Shown here piece after piece: positions 40,297-49,551 of a stretch of DNA of 64,000 bases (the first letter of the stretch is position 1; every line of letters begins with the position of its first letter). Origin of the DNA: Candidatus Pantoea varia (GTDB taxonomy: Bacteria > Pseudomonadota > Gammaproteobacteria > Enterobacterales > Enterobacteriaceae). The stretch spans positions 1,426,001 through 1,490,000 of the forward strand of contig NZ_FOVG01000001.1 in NCBI RefSeq assembly GCF_900115075.1, read 5' to 3'. The notes under the pieces were generated by a model. The model was not told where the DNA came from. It saw only the letters and a program-made list of their open reading frames with translations, and searched no databases. The translations under genes were made by a program, and so were the position numbers.

Positions 40297-41430
40297 ATGC
40301 TTAAAATACAACATGCGATACCGGCGCTGGCGCACTCGCTAAAAGCTCTGCATAAAAATACGCCACAGGCAGCAGGTAAAAACGACGTGCCGGATAATGT
40401 CCGCGCGCGGGAAACGTCACTGAATGACGCGATGGAAGAAATTGGCGCTACGTTCAGTGAAAAGATGGAACGCAGGCAAAAGGCGCAGGACCGCCGCAAT
40501 GCGTCACGTAACCCGCAGCGTGGCAAGCATGCGCTCAGCAAAGTCGGAGAGCTGAATGCGCTATTTTCCCTGCTCGATGGCGGCGATGAACAACAAACAC
40601 TGGATCAGATGGCATGGCTGCGTGGTGCCCTGCGCCAGAATCCACCGCCGGATAGCGACACACTGCTGGAAAAGACCGGCGGCGATCCGGCGCGTACCGC
40701 CCTGCTACTGCGTATGATCGGCGAACAGGCACAGGATAAAGGCGACAGGGAACTGGCCGGGACCCAGCTGGATAAGCTACAGCAGACCCACGGCCACACC
40801 ATTCGTGCTGGCAACAACACGGCGTCAGCCATCGCCGGGTATACCCGCGATCCGCAGCGTAAACAGTCGTTGCGCAACCTCTATTACGACGGCATCGTCC
40901 ACCAGCAGTCCGCAACCAGGATGCTGGATATGCTGCTGGAGCTGATCGGCTCGCGTAATCTGATACCGACGCTGCGTACCCTGCAGCGCGCGCTGGCGGA
41001 TGATATCGCCGCACTTGCCCCCTCAATCAGCGTTATTACCCTCGGACGTATCCACCGCGGACTGCGCGATGCTGCCGGGATAAACCAGACGCTGAGCGAC
41101 AGCACGACCTTTTTGCAGCGTATGCGCAGCAAATTGCCCGGTGTTGCCATGAACAGCCTGACTCTGGCGCGCCGGATGTTGCAAATCAGCCATAACGGCG
41201 CTTATCAGAGTGATTTCACCGGGCTGGCGGACGAGATTGTCGGCCAGAACCGGCAACATCTGCCGCTCTTTTTTAGTTCGCTTTTTCCGCTCCTGCACGG
41301 CGTGCCATCCTCGCTGTGGCCCGCCCAGGAAAATCGTGACAACGCGTTAAAACTCCTGCGCGGCATGATTACGGACGTCACCAAAACTGAGCAGCAACAG
41401 CAACGCCGCAACCGGAACGCGGCGTCGTGA
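40297..41430 (+). CDS. hrpJ: Type III secretion gatekeeper HrpJ (SctW family)
   Basis: 377 residues, soluble and helical, with the LcrE/HrpJ/YopN-like domain in the first half (TSLNDAMEEIGATFSEKMERR, then LSKVGELNALFSLLDGG). HrpJ proteins control the order of translocator and effector export and are themselves secreted in Erwinia and Pseudomonas. First gene of the long hrpJ-hrcU operon behind an hrp box; hrcV follows after 10 bases. Confidence 0.88.
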   Translation: MLKIQHAIPALAHSLKALHKNTPQAAGKNDVPDNVRARETSLNDAMEEIGATFSEKMERRQKAQDRRNASRNPQRGKHALSKVGELNALFSLLDGGDEQQTLDQMAWLRGALRQNPPPDSDTLLEKTGGDPARTALLLRMIGEQAQDKGDRELAGTQLDKLQQTHGHTIRAGNNTASAIAGYTRDPQRKQSLRNLYYDGIVHQQSATRMLDMLLELIGSRNLIPTLRTLQRALADDIAALAPSISVITLGRIHRGLRDAAGINQTLSDSTTFLQRMRSKLPGVAMNSLTLARRMLQISHNGAYQSDFTGLADEIVGQNRQHLPLFFSSLFPLLHGVPSSLWPAQENRDNALKLLRGMITDVTKTEQQQQRRNRNAAS

Positions 41431-41440
41431 GGCAACAAAG

Positions 41441-43564
41441 ATGAATACTCTGTTTCAGATATTGAATCGAATCGCTATCAGCGCCATGCAACGCTCCGAA
41501 GTGGTCGGTGCGGCTTTTGCCATGGCGCTGGTGTTTATGCTTATTATTCCCTTACCGCTGCCATTAATTGATGCGCTGATAGCGGTGAATATCTGCCTGT
41601 CATCTCTGCTGGTCGTGCTGGCCATGTATCTGCCAAAGCCGCTGGCGTTCTCGACCTTTCCCGCCGTGCTGCTGCTCACCACCATGTTCCGCCTGGCACT
41701 CTCTATCTCCACCACCCGCCAGATCTTAATTCAGCAGGATGCGGGCCATGTGGTGGCGGCTTTCGGTAACTTTGTGGCGGGTGGCAACCTTGCGGTAGGG
41801 ATGGTGATGTTCCTGATCCTGACCGTGGTGAACTTCCTGGTTATTACCAAAGGTTCCGAAAGGGTAGCCGAAGTGGCAGCGCGTTTTACCCTTGATGCGA
41901 TGCCCGGTAAGCAGATGTCCATCGACAGCGATCTGCGCGCCGGACTGATTGATGGGGTCCAGGCCAGAAGCCGGCGTAATGAACTGGCAAAAGAGAGTCA
42001 GTTATTCGGGGCGATGGATGGCGCAATGAAGTTTGTTAAAGGTGACGCTATCGCCGGGCTGGTGATTGTCGTGATTAACCTGATTGGCGGCATCAGTATT
42101 GGCGTGCTACAGCTAGGCATGCCGGCCGGCGAAGCAATGCATATCTACTCTATTCTGACCATCGGTGACGGACTGATTGCGCAGATCCCTGCACTGCTGA
42201 TCTCGCTGACTGCCGGGATGCTGATTACCCGCGTCTCGTCCGACAATGAACAGACGGCCGACAATAATATCGGCCGCGAGATTGCCGAGCAGTTAACCAG
42301 CCAGCCGAAAGCCTGGCTGCTCTCCTCAATGGGCATGGTGGGCTTTGCCCTGCTTCCAGGTATGCCAACGGCAATTTTTTTGCTGCTGGCCGCGCTGACG
42401 ATGATTAGCGGCGGTTTTCAGATCTGGCGCGTCAAAAAGACCCTGAGCCTTGCGCAGCCACAAATGGAAAATGAGGTCATTCCCCCTGAGCTGAACGGCA
42501 AGGAGGATTTACGTCAGTTCAACCCAACACGACCTTATCTGATCAATTTCTCGTCTTCATGGCGCGGCCATCCGGAGATGCTGGAGCTGGTGCAGGATAT
42601 TCGCCGCCTGCGTAACCGTATCGTTTACCACTTCGGCTTTACCCTGCCCGCGTTCGATATCGAGTTTCTCGACCAGCAGACGGAAGATGAGTTTCGCTTC
42701 TCGGTTTATGAAATCCCGAAAGTAAAAGGCACATTTAACGTGTCGCACCGGGCGGTGAAACGCCGCTGGCTGGACGAGATCGCGGCAGCCGACAGGGAAA
42801 GCGTGGCAGAGGGGGATGAGCAGCGTCAGGAAGGCGATCTACTCTGGCTGGCGGCAGATCATCCGCTGCTGCAAAACGAAGAGGTCGAGCGCTGGACGGC
42901 GCGTGAAATCCTGGTCAAGCGCATGGAGAACGCCATTCACGCCAGCAGCCCACATTTTATTGGTCTGCAGGAAACCCGCGCGCTGGTGAGCTGGCTGGAA
43001 TCAGAGCAGCCGGAGCTATCGCAGGAGTTACAGCGCGTGATGCCCCTCTCACGCTTCTCCAGCGTCCTGCAAAAACTGGTTTCAGAACGTATTCCGCTGC
43101 GATCGGTTCGGGCAATTGCCGAAGCGCTGATCGAGCATGGGCAGCATGAGCGCGACATCTGGCTGCTGACCGACCAGGTGCGCATCTCGTTGAAAAATCA
43201 CCTCTGTTACCAGTATGCCCGCCCGGACGGCCTGCATGTCTGGCTGCTGACACCGGAACTGGAAGAACAGTTGCGTGACTCGCTTCGTCAGACGCAAAAC
43301 GATCTGTTTTTTGCGCTAACCCATGAGCAGATCAGCGCCATTCTTCCGGTCATCGCCAACGCATTTCCGGCTGACACTCCGGAAAGCGCCGTGCTGCTGG
43401 TCGCCCAGGATCTGCGCAGTCCGCTGCGCGGGCTGATCCAGGAAGAGTTCCACTATGTACCGGTGCTCTCTTTTGCAGAGCTGCAACCTAACCTCGCAGT
43501 AAATGTGCTGGGGCGTATAGAGCCTGATCCGGCCGCTTACTCACTTACCACGTGGGAGAGTTAA
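41441..43564 (+). CDS. hrcV: Type III export gate protein HrcV (SctV)
   Basis: 707 residues. The N-terminal half has about eight membrane helices (for example AAFAMALVFMLIIPLPLPLIDALIAVNICLS in part) and the FHIPEP-type signature (TTMFRLALSISTTRQIL, AEVAARFTLDAMPGKQMSIDSDLRAGLID, each only in part). The C-terminal half is the cytoplasmic domain that forms the nonameric ring. It is the most conserved gene of the cluster and gives confidence in the T3SS call. Confidence 0.96.
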   Translation: MNTLFQILNRIAISAMQRSEVVGAAFAMALVFMLIIPLPLPLIDALIAVNICLSSLLVVLAMYLPKPLAFSTFPAVLLLTTMFRLALSISTTRQILIQQDAGHVVAAFGNFVAGGNLAVGMVMFLILTVVNFLVITKGSERVAEVAARFTLDAMPGKQMSIDSDLRAGLIDGVQARSRRNELAKESQLFGAMDGAMKFVKGDAIAGLVIVVINLIGGISIGVLQLGMPAGEAMHIYSILTIGDGLIAQIPALLISLTAGMLITRVSSDNEQTADNNIGREIAEQLTSQPKAWLLSSMGMVGFALLPGMPTAIFLLLAALTMISGGFQIWRVKKTLSLAQPQMENEVIPPELNGKEDLRQFNPTRPYLINFSSSWRGHPEMLELVQDIRRLRNRIVYHFGFTLPAFDIEFLDQQTEDEFRFSVYEIPKVKGTFNVSHRAVKRRWLDEIAAADRESVAEGDEQRQEGDLLWLAADHPLLQNEEVERWTAREILVKRMENAIHASSPHFIGLQETRALVSWLESEQPELSQELQRVMPLSRFSSVLQKLVSERIPLRSVRAIAEALIEHGQHERDIWLLTDQVRISLKNHLCYQYARPDGLHVWLLTPELEEQLRDSLRQTQNDLFFALTHEQISAILPVIANAFPADTPESAVLLVAQDLRSPLRGLIQEEFHYVPVLSFAELQPNLAVNVLGRIEPDPAAYSLTTWES

Positions 43565-43566
43565 TC

Positions 43567-44433
43567 ATGTTCGAACTGCGCGTGCTGTCTGGCCTGCATT
43601 TAGGCGCCGCGTTACCCCTCTTCGGCGATAAATGGCTGATTGGCCACGCCGATGAGGCCGATCTGATGCTTAGCGATGCTTGCGTTGCTGCCCGCCAGTG
43701 CGAGCTGCGCCGGGAAGAGACACAGTGGCTGGCGCAACCGGATGGCGGGGAAGCCTATACCATTAATAGTGAAGAACCTTTTCAGGTCGCTGACGTCTGG
43801 CTCTGCGTCGCGCGTACCGACACGCCGTGGGCCGCCTGTATGCCGCCAGCCACCCCTTCTATGCCGGAAGAATCTGCTGAAGCGCCGCCTGAGGCCGTTC
43901 CCCCTGTCGCTGGCCGTAAAGGGATCGTCACCCGCAGCATCCGCACGCTGGCCTGGAGCCTGATGTTGCTGCTGACCCTGACGGTAATGAGCTGGGTTTT
44001 GCAGCCCACCGTTGCCCAGACTCAGGTCGCCTCCTCCCGGCTACTGAACACCCCGGCAGAATTGCAGGCTCCGTTACAGAAAATGTTGCGTGAACGCGAT
44101 CTGGCAAGCCTCGTGAAAGTGGATAGGCATAACCAGCGGCTGCGTCTCACAGGCCGCCTCAGTAAGCCACAGATGCAAATCTTTAACCGAATGCTGGAGC
44201 GCTTTAATGCAACGTACACCAGCGATATCCCGCTGGATAACCAGGTCAGGCTGTTGAAGGTCAGGCTGCCGTTTCGCATTGTGCAAATCACCACCGGTAG
44301 CCGCGCCAATATCGTCACTGATGATGGGCAGCGTCTGTTTATCGGCGATGAGGTAGACAACCTGCGGCTGGTGGCGATTACCAGTAACCAGATCGAGTTC
44401 AACGGGCGCGATAACATTAAGGTGAGCTGGTAA
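43567..44433 (+). CDS. hrpQ: Type III inner-membrane ring protein HrpQ (SctD)
   Basis: 288 residues from ATG 43567 with GGGAGAG upstream, two bases after the hrcV stop. An N-terminal FHA-like domain (FELRVLSGLHLGAALPLFGDKWLIG) is followed by a single membrane helix (LAWSLMLLLTLTVMSWVL, near residue 145) and a periplasmic part with ring-building motifs. SctD forms the outer of the two inner-membrane rings with HrcJ. Confidence 0.87.
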   Translation: MFELRVLSGLHLGAALPLFGDKWLIGHADEADLMLSDACVAARQCELRREETQWLAQPDGGEAYTINSEEPFQVADVWLCVARTDTPWAACMPPATPSMPEESAEAPPEAVPPVAGRKGIVTRSIRTLAWSLMLLLTLTVMSWVLQPTVAQTQVASSRLLNTPAELQAPLQKMLRERDLASLVKVDRHNQRLRLTGRLSKPQMQIFNRMLERFNATYTSDIPLDNQVRLLKVRLPFRIVQITTGSRANIVTDDGQRLFIGDEVDNLRLVAITSNQIEFNGRDNIKVSW

Positions 44434-45791
44434 TGACGATGGCACTGGAGCAGTGGTATCAGCAGCAGCAGCGGCGGCTGATCGGCTTTTCGCCGGTCGA
44501 AAGTTTTGGTCGCATTACCGGGATCAGCGGAATATTGCTTGAAAGCAGCCTGCCCCAGGCGCGGATTGGCGATCTCTGCGAGATCGCCCGGGATGACGGG
44601 CAAAGCGTGCTGGCAGAGGTGGTCGGCTTTAACCCGCAGCACACGCTGCTCTCCGCCCTCGGCCAGCTCGACGGCATAGCCCGGGGGGCGCGCGTGGTTC
44701 CGCTGCGCCTGCCGCACAGTATTGTGGTGTCGGACGCCCTGCTCGGCAGCGTACTTGACGGCTTTGGCCGTCCACTGGATGCAGGCCAGCCCGGCGCATT
44801 CGCCCTGCCCGGTACGGTGGATGATGCGGTGGGTGTGCTGGGCGATGCTCCGGCACCTACCGATCGACCGCGCATCGATACGCCGCTGCCGACCGGAATT
44901 CGCGCCATTGATGGCCCGCTGACCCTCGGCGTGGGACAGCGGGTGGGGATCTTTGCCGGCGCGGGCTGCGGGAAAACCACCCTGCTGGCGGAGATTGCCC
45001 GAAATACGCCCTGCGATGTCATTGTCTTTGGTTTGATTGGCGAGCGTGGGCGCGAATTACGTGAGTTTCTCGACCACGAACTGGATGAGGCGCTGCGCAG
45101 CCGTACCGTGCTCATCTGCGCCACCTCCGATCGCAGCAGCATGGAACGCGCCAGGGCCGCTTTTACTGCCACTGCCATCGCCGAAGCCTGGCGCGATAAG
45201 GGCAAGAATGTACTGTTGATCCTCGACTCACTGACTCGCTTTGCCCGCGCCCAGCGTGAAATCGGCCTCGCGCTGGGCGAGCCGCCGGGTCGCGGCGGGC
45301 TGCCGCCTTCGGTTTATACCTTATTACCCACCCTGCTGGAGCGAGCAGGACAGACCTCACGGGGGGCCATCACCGCCCTCTATTCCGTGCTGATTGAAGC
45401 CGATTCAATGAACGATCCGGTCGCGGACGAAGTGAGATCCCTGATTGATGGCCACATTGTGCTGACCCGTCGTCTGGCGGAGCGCGGACACTACCCGGCT
45501 ATTGATGTGCTGGCGAGCCTGAGCCGAACCATGAGTAACGTTGCGACGCGCGAGCATATCCGCGACGCCACGCAGCTGCGCCGCATGATGTCCGCCTGGC
45601 AGCAGGTAGAAATGTTAATCCGCCTGGGGGAATACCAGCCGGGACACGATGCCATGACTGATGCGGCAGTATCGGCTCAGGAGACGATAAATGGCTATCT
45701 GCAACAGGCGATGCACGCGCCCTGCGGATATGACGACACACTGCATGACTTAGCGGAGGTAAGCCAGCATGCGCCGTCATCCGCTACCTGA
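44433..45791 (+). CDS. hrcN: Type III secretion ATPase HrcN (SctN)
   Basis: 452 residues, F1-ATPase beta-like. Walker A is GAGCGKTT (about 176-183), Walker B lies in NVLLILDSLTRFARAQREIG, and GEPPGRGGLPPSVYTLLPTLLERAG is the typical SctN segment (shown in part). It unfolds and delivers substrates to the export gate. Its ATG overlaps the hrpQ stop (TAATG). Confidence 0.96.
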   Translation: MTMALEQWYQQQQRRLIGFSPVESFGRITGISGILLESSLPQARIGDLCEIARDDGQSVLAEVVGFNPQHTLLSALGQLDGIARGARVVPLRLPHSIVVSDALLGSVLDGFGRPLDAGQPGAFALPGTVDDAVGVLGDAPAPTDRPRIDTPLPTGIRAIDGPLTLGVGQRVGIFAGAGCGKTTLLAEIARNTPCDVIVFGLIGERGRELREFLDHELDEALRSRTVLICATSDRSSMERARAAFTATAIAEAWRDKGKNVLLILDSLTRFARAQREIGLALGEPPGRGGLPPSVYTLLPTLLERAGQTSRGAITALYSVLIEADSMNDPVADEVRSLIDGHIVLTRRLAERGHYPAIDVLASLSRTMSNVATREHIRDATQLRRMMSAWQQVEMLIRLGEYQPGHDAMTDAAVSAQETINGYLQQAMHAPCGYDDTLHDLAEVSQHAPSSAT

Positions 45792-46233
45792 CAACGACAT
45801 CATGACTGATGAGGGCAGTGCTGAATTGCAGCAGGCCTTCTCTCTGCTGCTGCCGATTCGCCGCCAGCGCTTACGCCGCTGCGAACGATTGCAACGGCAA
45901 GCGGAGCAGGCTCTGTGCGAAACGCAACGTCAGTCAGCCGAGGCGGAACAACAGCTTGAAGCCGCACGACAGCATTATCAGCAGCTGCGCGATAGCTTTG
46001 CCGGACACCATCAGTCGGGGCTGCAAAAACAGGAGCGTCTGGTCGGGGGATTGGCCCGGGAGCGCCAGGCCAGCGACGCGGTGAGTGGGCAGCGTAATCA
46101 GCTGCAACAGTGCCGCGCACAGCAGGTCATGCAACAACAACAGGTGCAGCACGCGCAGCAGCAAACACAGGCGCGTCTGCGCGATGTGGAAAAACTGGAA
46201 TATCTGATGGCGCACAGCGAGGCATTACGATGA
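45769..46233 (+). CDS. hrpO: Type III central stalk protein HrpO (SctO)
   Basis: 154 residues, almost entirely a glutamine- and arginine-rich coiled coil (RRQRLRRCERLQRQAEQAL and LEAARQHYQQLRDSF), as in the SctO/YscO stalk that links the ATPase and export gate. ATG 45769 with GGAGG upstream overlaps hrcN by 23 bases; an in-frame ATG at 45802 is a second possibility. Position and coiled coil support the call more than sequence identity. Confidence 0.82.
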   Translation: MRRHPLPDNDIMTDEGSAELQQAFSLLLPIRRQRLRRCERLQRQAEQALCETQRQSAEAEQQLEAARQHYQQLRDSFAGHHQSGLQKQERLVGGLARERQASDAVSGQRNQLQQCRAQQVMQQQQVQHAQQQTQARLRDVEKLEYLMAHSEALR

Positions 46234-46769
46234 CAGCCTTACCCCACCCCCCGCAAAATAATCCCGCGCCGCCTGCACGCCCCGAGGTGCAGCGCCGTTC
46301 GCCGCAGACCGGACCTTCAGACGCCACGACCTCTGAGCGTAAATCCCGCGCCGAGCCGTTTCGTGAAGAGCGTTCACTGTTCGACGCGCTGTTGCTCACC
46401 CCCAGCGAACTGCCGCAACCGCTTATTATACCGTGGGAAGGCTCCTCCTCTTTTGAGTCACAGTTATCCCATGAGCATGCGGCGCCCGCCTCTCCGGTCA
46501 GGGCCTGGCAACAACTGGAGCCCCCCCTGTGCGCCATGGTGGAAAAGCAGCCTGCTGGCCCGATATCGATGACGCTACTGCTGCCCCTTTTAGGCGAGGT
46601 AGATGCCCGCCTGAGTCCTTTTGCCGCGGGCTGGGATATCAGCCTGCGTTTTGCGCCACCCGCCATGACTATGATGGCCGCCCATCAGGAGCGCTGCCGG
46701 GAGTCACTGCGCCGCCGGATGGCCTGCGCTGTGCGTCTGCGCTTTGAGCAGCGTGGAGGCCGGGAATGA
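46230..46769 (+). CDS. hrpP: Type III substrate-switch/ruler protein HrpP (SctP)
   Basis: 179 residues from ATG 46230, overlapping the hrpO stop (ATGA), with GCGAGG upstream. The N-terminal half is proline-rich and low-complexity (ALPHPPQNNPAPPARPEVQ), and the C-terminal half is a compact globular domain (ISMTLLLPLLGEVDARLSP, WDISLRFAPPAM). This fits HrpP, which controls pilus length and substrate switching. The frame upstream of 46230 is a shadow of hrpO. Confidence 0.8.
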   Translation: MTALPHPPQNNPAPPARPEVQRRSPQTGPSDATTSERKSRAEPFREERSLFDALLLTPSELPQPLIIPWEGSSSFESQLSHEHAAPASPVRAWQQLEPPLCAMVEKQPAGPISMTLLLPLLGEVDARLSPFAAGWDISLRFAPPAMTMMAAHQERCRESLRRRMACAVRLRFEQRGGRE

Positions 46770-47809
46770 AACCCTTGTCCCTGCGCACTCTGCCGCGCGA
46801 GGAAGCCAGCCTGCGCCAGCGTATCGGCCACGGTCTTGGCTATCCTTTTACCCTTGCGGGCGAAGCGGGTGAGCTTCAGTTGCGGCTCGCCACCCCCGGC
46901 GAGCGGCCACCGACGCAGAACTTCACCTGCAAGGCGGGAGAGTTGTCTCTGGCAGGGAGCGAAGCGCTACTGAGTCTGTTTTCCTCTTGCCCGCTGCTGC
47001 CAGAACCCGGGGCGTGCGCTGACTGGTACTGGCCGCTTTTTAACCAGCACCTCAGCCCGGCACTGCGCGCGCTGTTTGGCGACCTGACGCCGCAAAGCGC
47101 GCGCTGCGCACCGGCTGAGGGGATGTGGCTTACGATTAGCGTCACGATCGGTGAGGCGCAGGCGCAAAGTCAGTTATATCTTGCGCCCGCCACACTGGCG
47201 GCGTTGTTAAACCAGCCTGGCTGGGTTCCGCTCCCTGCACCGCTTTGCAGCGCCCTGCCGTTATCGCTGCCGATAGAACTGGGTGCGGTGTCGTTTGCCC
47301 CCTCGCAGTTACGCACACTTCGCCCCGGTGATGTGATTTTCCCTGCTACCTCGTATTTTTTCCCGACCGGTCGCGGCGAGCTTCGCCTTGCGCAATTGCA
47401 CCTCAAGGGCGAATTGCTGTTCGGGGAGGGGCACCCTGCCCGTTTTCTTATTACCCGTCTGGAGAATAGTTACATGAATGTGACCCCCGAAGATAATCTG
47501 CCTGCCGATACACCTCAAGCGGATGAAGGCCTGACTGAAACAACGGCACCTGTGGCATCACCTTTTGATGCGCTGCCGCTGGCCTTAACCGTGCGCTGCG
47601 GCCATCTCAGACTTACGCTGGGTGAGTTAAATCGTCTGGATGTCGGCTCGACGGTCACGGTCGAAAACGTCGTGCCCGGTGAAGCACTGCTGTGTCACGG
47701 TGAGTTTCCGCTGGCGAAAGGCGAACTGGTCGATGTCGAAGGACGTCTGGGGTTGCAGATTACCCATATGCTGCCAGGCGTGGCGAGCGTCGGGGATGTG
47801 AACAGGTGA
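46766..47809 (+). CDS. hrcQ: Type III cytoplasmic ring protein HrcQ (SctQ)
   Basis: 347 residues, a single undivided protein, in contrast to HrcQa/HrcQb of Pseudomonas. The C-terminal SPOA (FliN-like) domain spans about 265-340 ([39 protein letters not shown]). It forms the C-ring sorting platform. It overlaps hrpP and hrcR by 4 bases each. An internal ATG with GGAG at codon 237 may give a separate short form. Confidence 0.88.
   Translation: MKPLSLRTLPREEASLRQRIGHGLGYPFTLAGEAGELQLRLATPGERPPTQNFTCKAGELSLAGSEALLSLFSSCPLLPEPGACADWYWPLFNQHLSPALRALFGDLTPQSARCAPAEGMWLTISVTIGEAQAQSQLYLAPATLAALLNQPGWVPLPAPLCSALPLSLPIELGAVSFAPSQLRTLRPGDVIFPATSYFFPTGRGELRLAQLHLKGELLFGEGHPARFLITRLENSYMNVTPEDNLPADTPQADEGLTETTAPVASPFDALPLALTVRCGHLRLTLGELNRLDVGSTVTVENVVPGEALLCHGEFPLAKGELVDVEGRLGLQITHMLPGVASVGDVNR
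47461..47809 (+). CDS. Possible internal HrcQ short form (SPOA domain only)
   Basis: GGAG at 47461-47464 lies nine bases before an in-frame ATG at 47474 (codon 237 of hrcQ). Translation from there would give a 111-residue product with an acidic N-terminal stretch and the complete SPOA domain, close in size to Pseudomonas HrcQb and to internally initiated SctQ-C forms known in Yersinia and Salmonella. Inferred from the start-site context only. Confidence 0.45.
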
Positions 47810-48468
47810 TTCCGATGGAGATGGGGCCACTCAACCCGATTATGCTGGCGCTGTTTCTCGGCGCGCTGGCACTGCTGCCGATGATGCTCATTATCTGTAC
47901 CAGCTTTTTGAAAATTACGATGGTGCTGCAATTGACGCGCAACGCGATGGGCGTGCAGCAGGTGCCGCCGACGATGGCGCTCAACGGCATTGCACTGGCG
48001 GCAACGCTATTTATTATGGCGCCGGTATTTAGCGATATGACCGACCGGCTGAAAGCGATCCCTGTCGATTTTAGCAGTATGGATCGGCTCGAATATACCG
48101 CCGCTAATGGTATCGAGCCGCTGAAAACGTTTATGCGCAAAAACACCGATCCGGACATCGTCATCCATCTGCAGGAAAATGCCCAGCGTATGTGGCCAAA
48201 GAAAATGGCAGATTCGGTTACCCCCGACAATATGCTGCTCATTATCCCGGCCTTCGTGCTGTCGGAGCTGCAAAACGGTTTCAAAATCGGCTTTCTGATC
48301 TTTATTCCTTTTATTGTCGTTGACCTGATCGTCTCGAATATCCTGCTGGCACTCGGGATGCAGATGGTGTCGCCGATGACCGTTTCGCTGCCACTGAAGA
48401 TCCTGCTATTTGTGCTCATCAGCGGCTGGACGCGGCTGCTCGACGGCCTGTTCTACAGCTATTTATGA
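47806..48468 (+). CDS. hrcR: Type III export apparatus protein HrcR (SctR)
   Basis: 220 residues of the FliP/SctR family with four membrane helices. Segments [40 protein letters not shown] and [19 protein letters not shown] are diagnostic. It starts at GTG 47806 within a GTGA overlap with hrcQ; ATG 47815 is a possible alternative. Part of the core export gate with HrcS and HrcT. Confidence 0.95.
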   Translation: MIPMEMGPLNPIMLALFLGALALLPMMLIICTSFLKITMVLQLTRNAMGVQQVPPTMALNGIALAATLFIMAPVFSDMTDRLKAIPVDFSSMDRLEYTAANGIEPLKTFMRKNTDPDIVIHLQENAQRMWPKKMADSVTPDNMLLIIPAFVLSELQNGFKIGFLIFIPFIVVDLIVSNILLALGMQMVSPMTVSLPLKILLFVLISGWTRLLDGLFYSYL

Positions 48469-48475
48469 GGTCATC

Positions 48476-48736
48476 ATGGATATTCTGACGCTGTTTCGCC
48501 AGGGGCTACTGCTGGTGGTTATCCTCTCCGCGCCGCCGCTGCTGGTGGCCGTGATCGCCGGGGTGATTATTTCACTGGTGCAGGCCGCCATGCAGTTGCA
48601 GGATCAGACCCTGCCGTTCTGCATCAAGCTTATCGCGGTCGGCCTGACGCTGGCGCTCACCGGGCGCTGGGTCGGTGTTGAACTGATGGAGCTGGCGCAG
48701 GCGGCGTTTGCGATGATGTCAACGGTCAGTTCCTGA
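48476..48736 (+). CDS. hrcS: Type III export apparatus protein HrcS (SctS)
   Basis: 86 residues, two membrane helices (LLLVVILSAPPLLVAVIAGVI and FCIKLIAVGLTLALTGRWVG) with the FliQ/SctS segment SLVQAAMQLQDQTLPF between. ATG 48476 follows TGAGG; the frame upstream is the end of hrcR in another frame. Its stop overlaps the hrcT ATG. Confidence 0.95.
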   Translation: MDILTLFRQGLLLVVILSAPPLLVAVIAGVIISLVQAAMQLQDQTLPFCIKLIAVGLTLALTGRWVGVELMELAQAAFAMMSTVSS

Positions 48737-49551
48737 TGCTGACAGGTTACCCACTCACCGATACGTTTCATGCAATCCTCGCGCTGGGACTGGGCATGGC
48801 GCGCATCTTTCCCTGCCTGTTACTGACACCAATATTCTCTTTTAGCGTCATAAAAGGGCTGCTACGAACCGCCATTGCTGTGGCGCTGGCGCTGTTTATC
48901 GCTCCGGGCATCAAAGAACAAATTGATGTACTTGAGCCGACGATGATGGCGCTGGCAGGGCTGGTACTCAAAGAGTTGATGATAGGCACCCTGCTCGGAT
49001 TGTTGCTGGCATTGCCTTTCTGGCTGTATGAGTCTGTCGGGGCGCTATTCGATAACCAGCGTGGTGCCTTAATGGGGGGACAAATTAACCCCCAGCTGGG
49101 GCCGGATGTGACGCCTCTGGGTAAGTTGATGCAGCAGGTGCTGATATTGCTGCTGGTCACAGGGCTGGGATTATCAACCATCACCCAGGTTATCTGGGAC
49201 AGCTATCATCTTTGGTCCGCCACCCAGTGGATACCGTTCCCCACAGAGGCGGGTTTTCACGTCTGGCTTGCGCTTTTGGGGAAAATCTTCAGCGATATGG
49301 TGCTTTACGCCGGCCCGCCGGTGGCGCTGATGCTGCTGCTCGATTTTGCCATCGGTGTGATGAGTCTCTATAGCCCTCAGCTACAGGCGACTGCCCTGAC
49401 GATTCCGCTGAAATGCCTGCTCGGCATGTTGTTTTTTATCCTCTATCTGCCGCTGCTGGACCATCTGGGTAATGCGCGGTTGTATGAACTGCGTGATCTT
49501 ATCCCTGTCCTGTCGCAGATATTTTCCCCTTCAGCCGGGAGCGCGCCATGA
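48736..49551 (+). CDS. hrcT: Type III export apparatus protein HrcT (SctT)
   Basis: 271 residues, FliR/SctT family with about six to eight membrane helices. Segments LGLGMARIFPCLLLTPIF, ELMIGTLLGLLLALPFWLYES and FDNQRGALMGGQINPQLGPD are typical. It overlaps hrcS and hrcU (ATGA). Confidence 0.95.
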   Translation: MLTGYPLTDTFHAILALGLGMARIFPCLLLTPIFSFSVIKGLLRTAIAVALALFIAPGIKEQIDVLEPTMMALAGLVLKELMIGTLLGLLLALPFWLYESVGALFDNQRGALMGGQINPQLGPDVTPLGKLMQQVLILLLVTGLGLSTITQVIWDSYHLWSATQWIPFPTEAGFHVWLALLGKIFSDMVLYAGPPVALMLLLDFAIGVMSLYSPQLQATALTIPLKCLLGMLFFILYLPLLDHLGNARLYELRDLIPVLSQIFSPSAGSAP

